A stretch of DNA of 6,408 nucleotides, from assembly GCA_013043945.1 (NCBI GenBank), contig JABEUW010000234.1, forward strand, positions 1-6,408, in the 5' to 3' direction. Source of the DNA: Vulcanimicrobiota bacterium. Its GTDB lineage: Bacteria; Vulcanimicrobiota; Vulcanimicrobiia; Vulcanimicrobiales; Vulcanimicrobiaceae. Under the pieces are notes generated by a model. The model saw only the letters and a list, made by a program, of their open reading frames with translations. It ran no database searches and was not told the origin of the DNA. Positions 5,450 to 6,408 of this stretch are shown here, in pieces. Position 1 is the first letter of the stretch. The number at the start of each line of letters is the position of its first letter. A program made the translations under genes and the position numbers.

Positions 5450-6296
5450 CCGCCGATTCTGCAGCTTCGATGACGTTGTGCAACAGCGTCATATTGGTGA
5501 CCGGTCCGACACCGCCGGGAACCGGCGTAATTGCCCCCGCGACCTGGAACGCACTCTCGTACTCGACATCGCCGCGCAGGACGCCGTCGACGACTGTCGT
5601 GCCGACATCGATGACCGTTGCGCCCGGCGCAATATCGGCTCCACCGATGAGCCCCGGCACGCCGGTTGCAACGACGACGATCTCGGCGAGCGAGAGAAAG
5701 GGCTGGAGGCTCGCCGATTCTTTATGCAAGACCGTGACCGTCGCGTCGGCGGCGAGCAGCAGCATAGCGACGGGGAGTCCGACGACGATCGAGCGTCCGA
5801 TGACGACGGTTCGTCGCCCGAGCGGTGGCCAATGGGGGCTGCGTTCGAGCAAGCGCATCACTGCGGCGGGAGTCGCCGGGACGAAACGCGTGCCGCTTCC
5901 AAAGGCGAGGTGCCCCTGGTTGGTGGGGTGGGCGCCGTCGACATCCTTCTCCGGTGGAATTGCGTCGGCGATCTGCCGAATCGAGAGCGATGGCGGCAGC
6001 GGTTGCTGCAGCATCACGCCGTGGACGCGTGGATCGGGGCCGAGGCGTTCGAGGCTCTCACGGACCTGCGCCGTATCGCTGATTTCGGGGAGCCGTTCGA
6101 CGCAGACGTCGACGCCGCAGCGTTCGCCGCTGCGAACGAGGTTGCGAACGTACGCGATGCTCGACTCGTTTTCGCCGACGAAGACGATAGTGAGGCGCGG
6201 TTCGATCCCTTTGGCGCGCAACGCCGCGGCGCGTGCCGTTAAATCGGCGCGCATCTCGGCTGCGAGGGCACGGCCGTCGAGAATGTGAGCGGGCAT
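5436..6296 (-). CDS. folD: FolD, methylene-THF dehydrogenase/cyclohydrolase, with the catalytic Lys replaced by Leu
   Basis: A 286-residue cytosolic enzyme of one-carbon metabolism. FolD normally oxidises 5,10-methylene-tetrahydrofolate with NADP and hydrolyses the methenyl product to 10-formyl-THF. Visible family features: start AHILDGRALA, TIVFVGENESS, GVMLQQPLP with Q97, EKDVDGAHP with D120, the Rossmann loop VVIGRSIVVGLPVAMLL, and TPVPGGVGPVTNMTLLHN with PGGVGP at 260-265. Position 53, normally Lys in Y-x-x-x-K, is Leu (Y49-V-R-N-L53), and the usual P-A-S before it reads E-S-S. The lysine is needed for cyclohydrolase activity in characterised enzymes, so this protein may be dehydrogenase-only or altered. 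I chose ATG 6296 because MPAHILDG matches family N-termini; an in-frame GTG at 6308 adds four residues. Neither has a clear ribosome binding site. The 3' end overlaps the LON-domain gene by 14 nt, tail to tail. Confidence 0.94.
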   Translation of the reverse strand: MPAHILDGRALAAEMRADLTARAAALRAKGIEPRLTIVFVGENESSIAYVRNLVRSGERCGVDVCVERLPEISDTAQVRESLERLGPDPRVHGVMLQQPLPPSLSIRQIADAIPPEKDVDGAHPTNQGHLAFGSGTRFVPATPAAVMRLLERSPHWPPLGRRTVVIGRSIVVGLPVAMLLLAADATVTVLHKESASLQPFLSLAEIVVVATGVPGLIGGADIAPGATVIDVGTTVVDGVLRGDVEYESAFQVAGAITPVPGGVGPVTNMTLLHNVIEAAESAANSN

Positions 6297-6308
6297 GAGG
6301 GAGCGCAC

Positions 6309-6408
6309 GATTCGTTTTAAAGGAGTCCCGCACCTGGAACGCGAGCACGCGCTCTATGGAGACCGATGAACATCGCATGGGCGAGGGGAAAGAAGGTCGT
6401 ATGCTCGC
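6309..6408. other. Upstream region of folD; possible start of a plus-strand gene cut by the window edge
   Basis: The stretch has no gene that can be called with confidence. On the plus strand an ATG at 6366 is preceded by GGAG 4 nt upstream and stays open to the edge (MNIAWARGKKVVCS), and another ATG at 6356 opens a different frame. A 24-codon frame from ATG 6295 ends in TGA overlapping the 6366 ATG as ATGA. AAAGGAG at 6319-6325 has no ATG or GTG at useful spacing. No match to a known family is possible from about 14 residues. A divergent neighbour of folD is plausible but unproven. Confidence 0.25.

Noticed and set aside
5478..6242. Two long plus-strand frames (5470-6288 and 5478-6242) opposite folD
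   Set aside because: folD is unambiguous on the minus strand; both are antisense shadows with unnatural composition.

Overview
The window is a GC-rich, densely coding stretch of a bacterial chromosome. It carries housekeeping genes and shows no sign of a mobile element, prophage, CRISPR array, rRNA or tRNA. Organism: a SufR-type regulator divergent from suf genes is a layout known from Cyanobacteria, Actinobacteria and related lineages. Weak or absent Shine-Dalgarno signals, frequent GTG starts and 4-nt GTGA gene overlaps fit a poorly studied GC-rich lineage, possibly Eremiobacterota-like. That placement is inference and is not proved by the sequence.

Left third (1-2794): an iron-sulfur cluster assembly locus. 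On the minus strand sufC (ABC ATPase) is followed, with an 8-nt overlap, by a sufD-type gene that runs off the left edge. Divergent to them, on the plus strand, lie a SufR-type winged-helix regulator with C-terminal cysteines and, 20 nt later, an IscU/NifU-like scaffold protein. The roughly 120-bp divergent region holds facing sigma70-like promoters, inverted repeats over the promoter elements, and all four CTAG tetramers of the whole window. The simplest model is that SufR senses Fe-S cluster status and controls both arms, including its own gene.

Middle (2795-4715): a short convergent intergenic region with an imperfect palindrome and a short direct repeat. It is followed by a tightly coupled three-gene minus-strand operon, transcribed from right to left: a catechol-O-methyltransferase-like SAM methyltransferase, a flavin-reductase-domain protein and a glyoxalase II-like metallo-beta-lactamase hydrolase. 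Both junctions are GTGA overlaps.

Right third (4739-6408): a LON substrate-binding-domain gene on the plus strand is interrupted at codon 89 by an in-frame TAA, inside the conserved G-x-x-RF-R-I segment. The remaining 147 codons are intact in the same frame. It ends convergently, with a 14-nt overlap, against folD on the minus strand. This FolD has leucine where the catalytic lysine of the Y-x-x-x-K motif belongs. The last 100 bases hold no gene that can be called with confidence.

Most worth a second look: the LON in-frame stop, the FolD Lys-to-Leu change, the IscU-like protein lacking its third cluster cysteine, and the CTAG/inverted-repeat-rich sufR-sufC control region.
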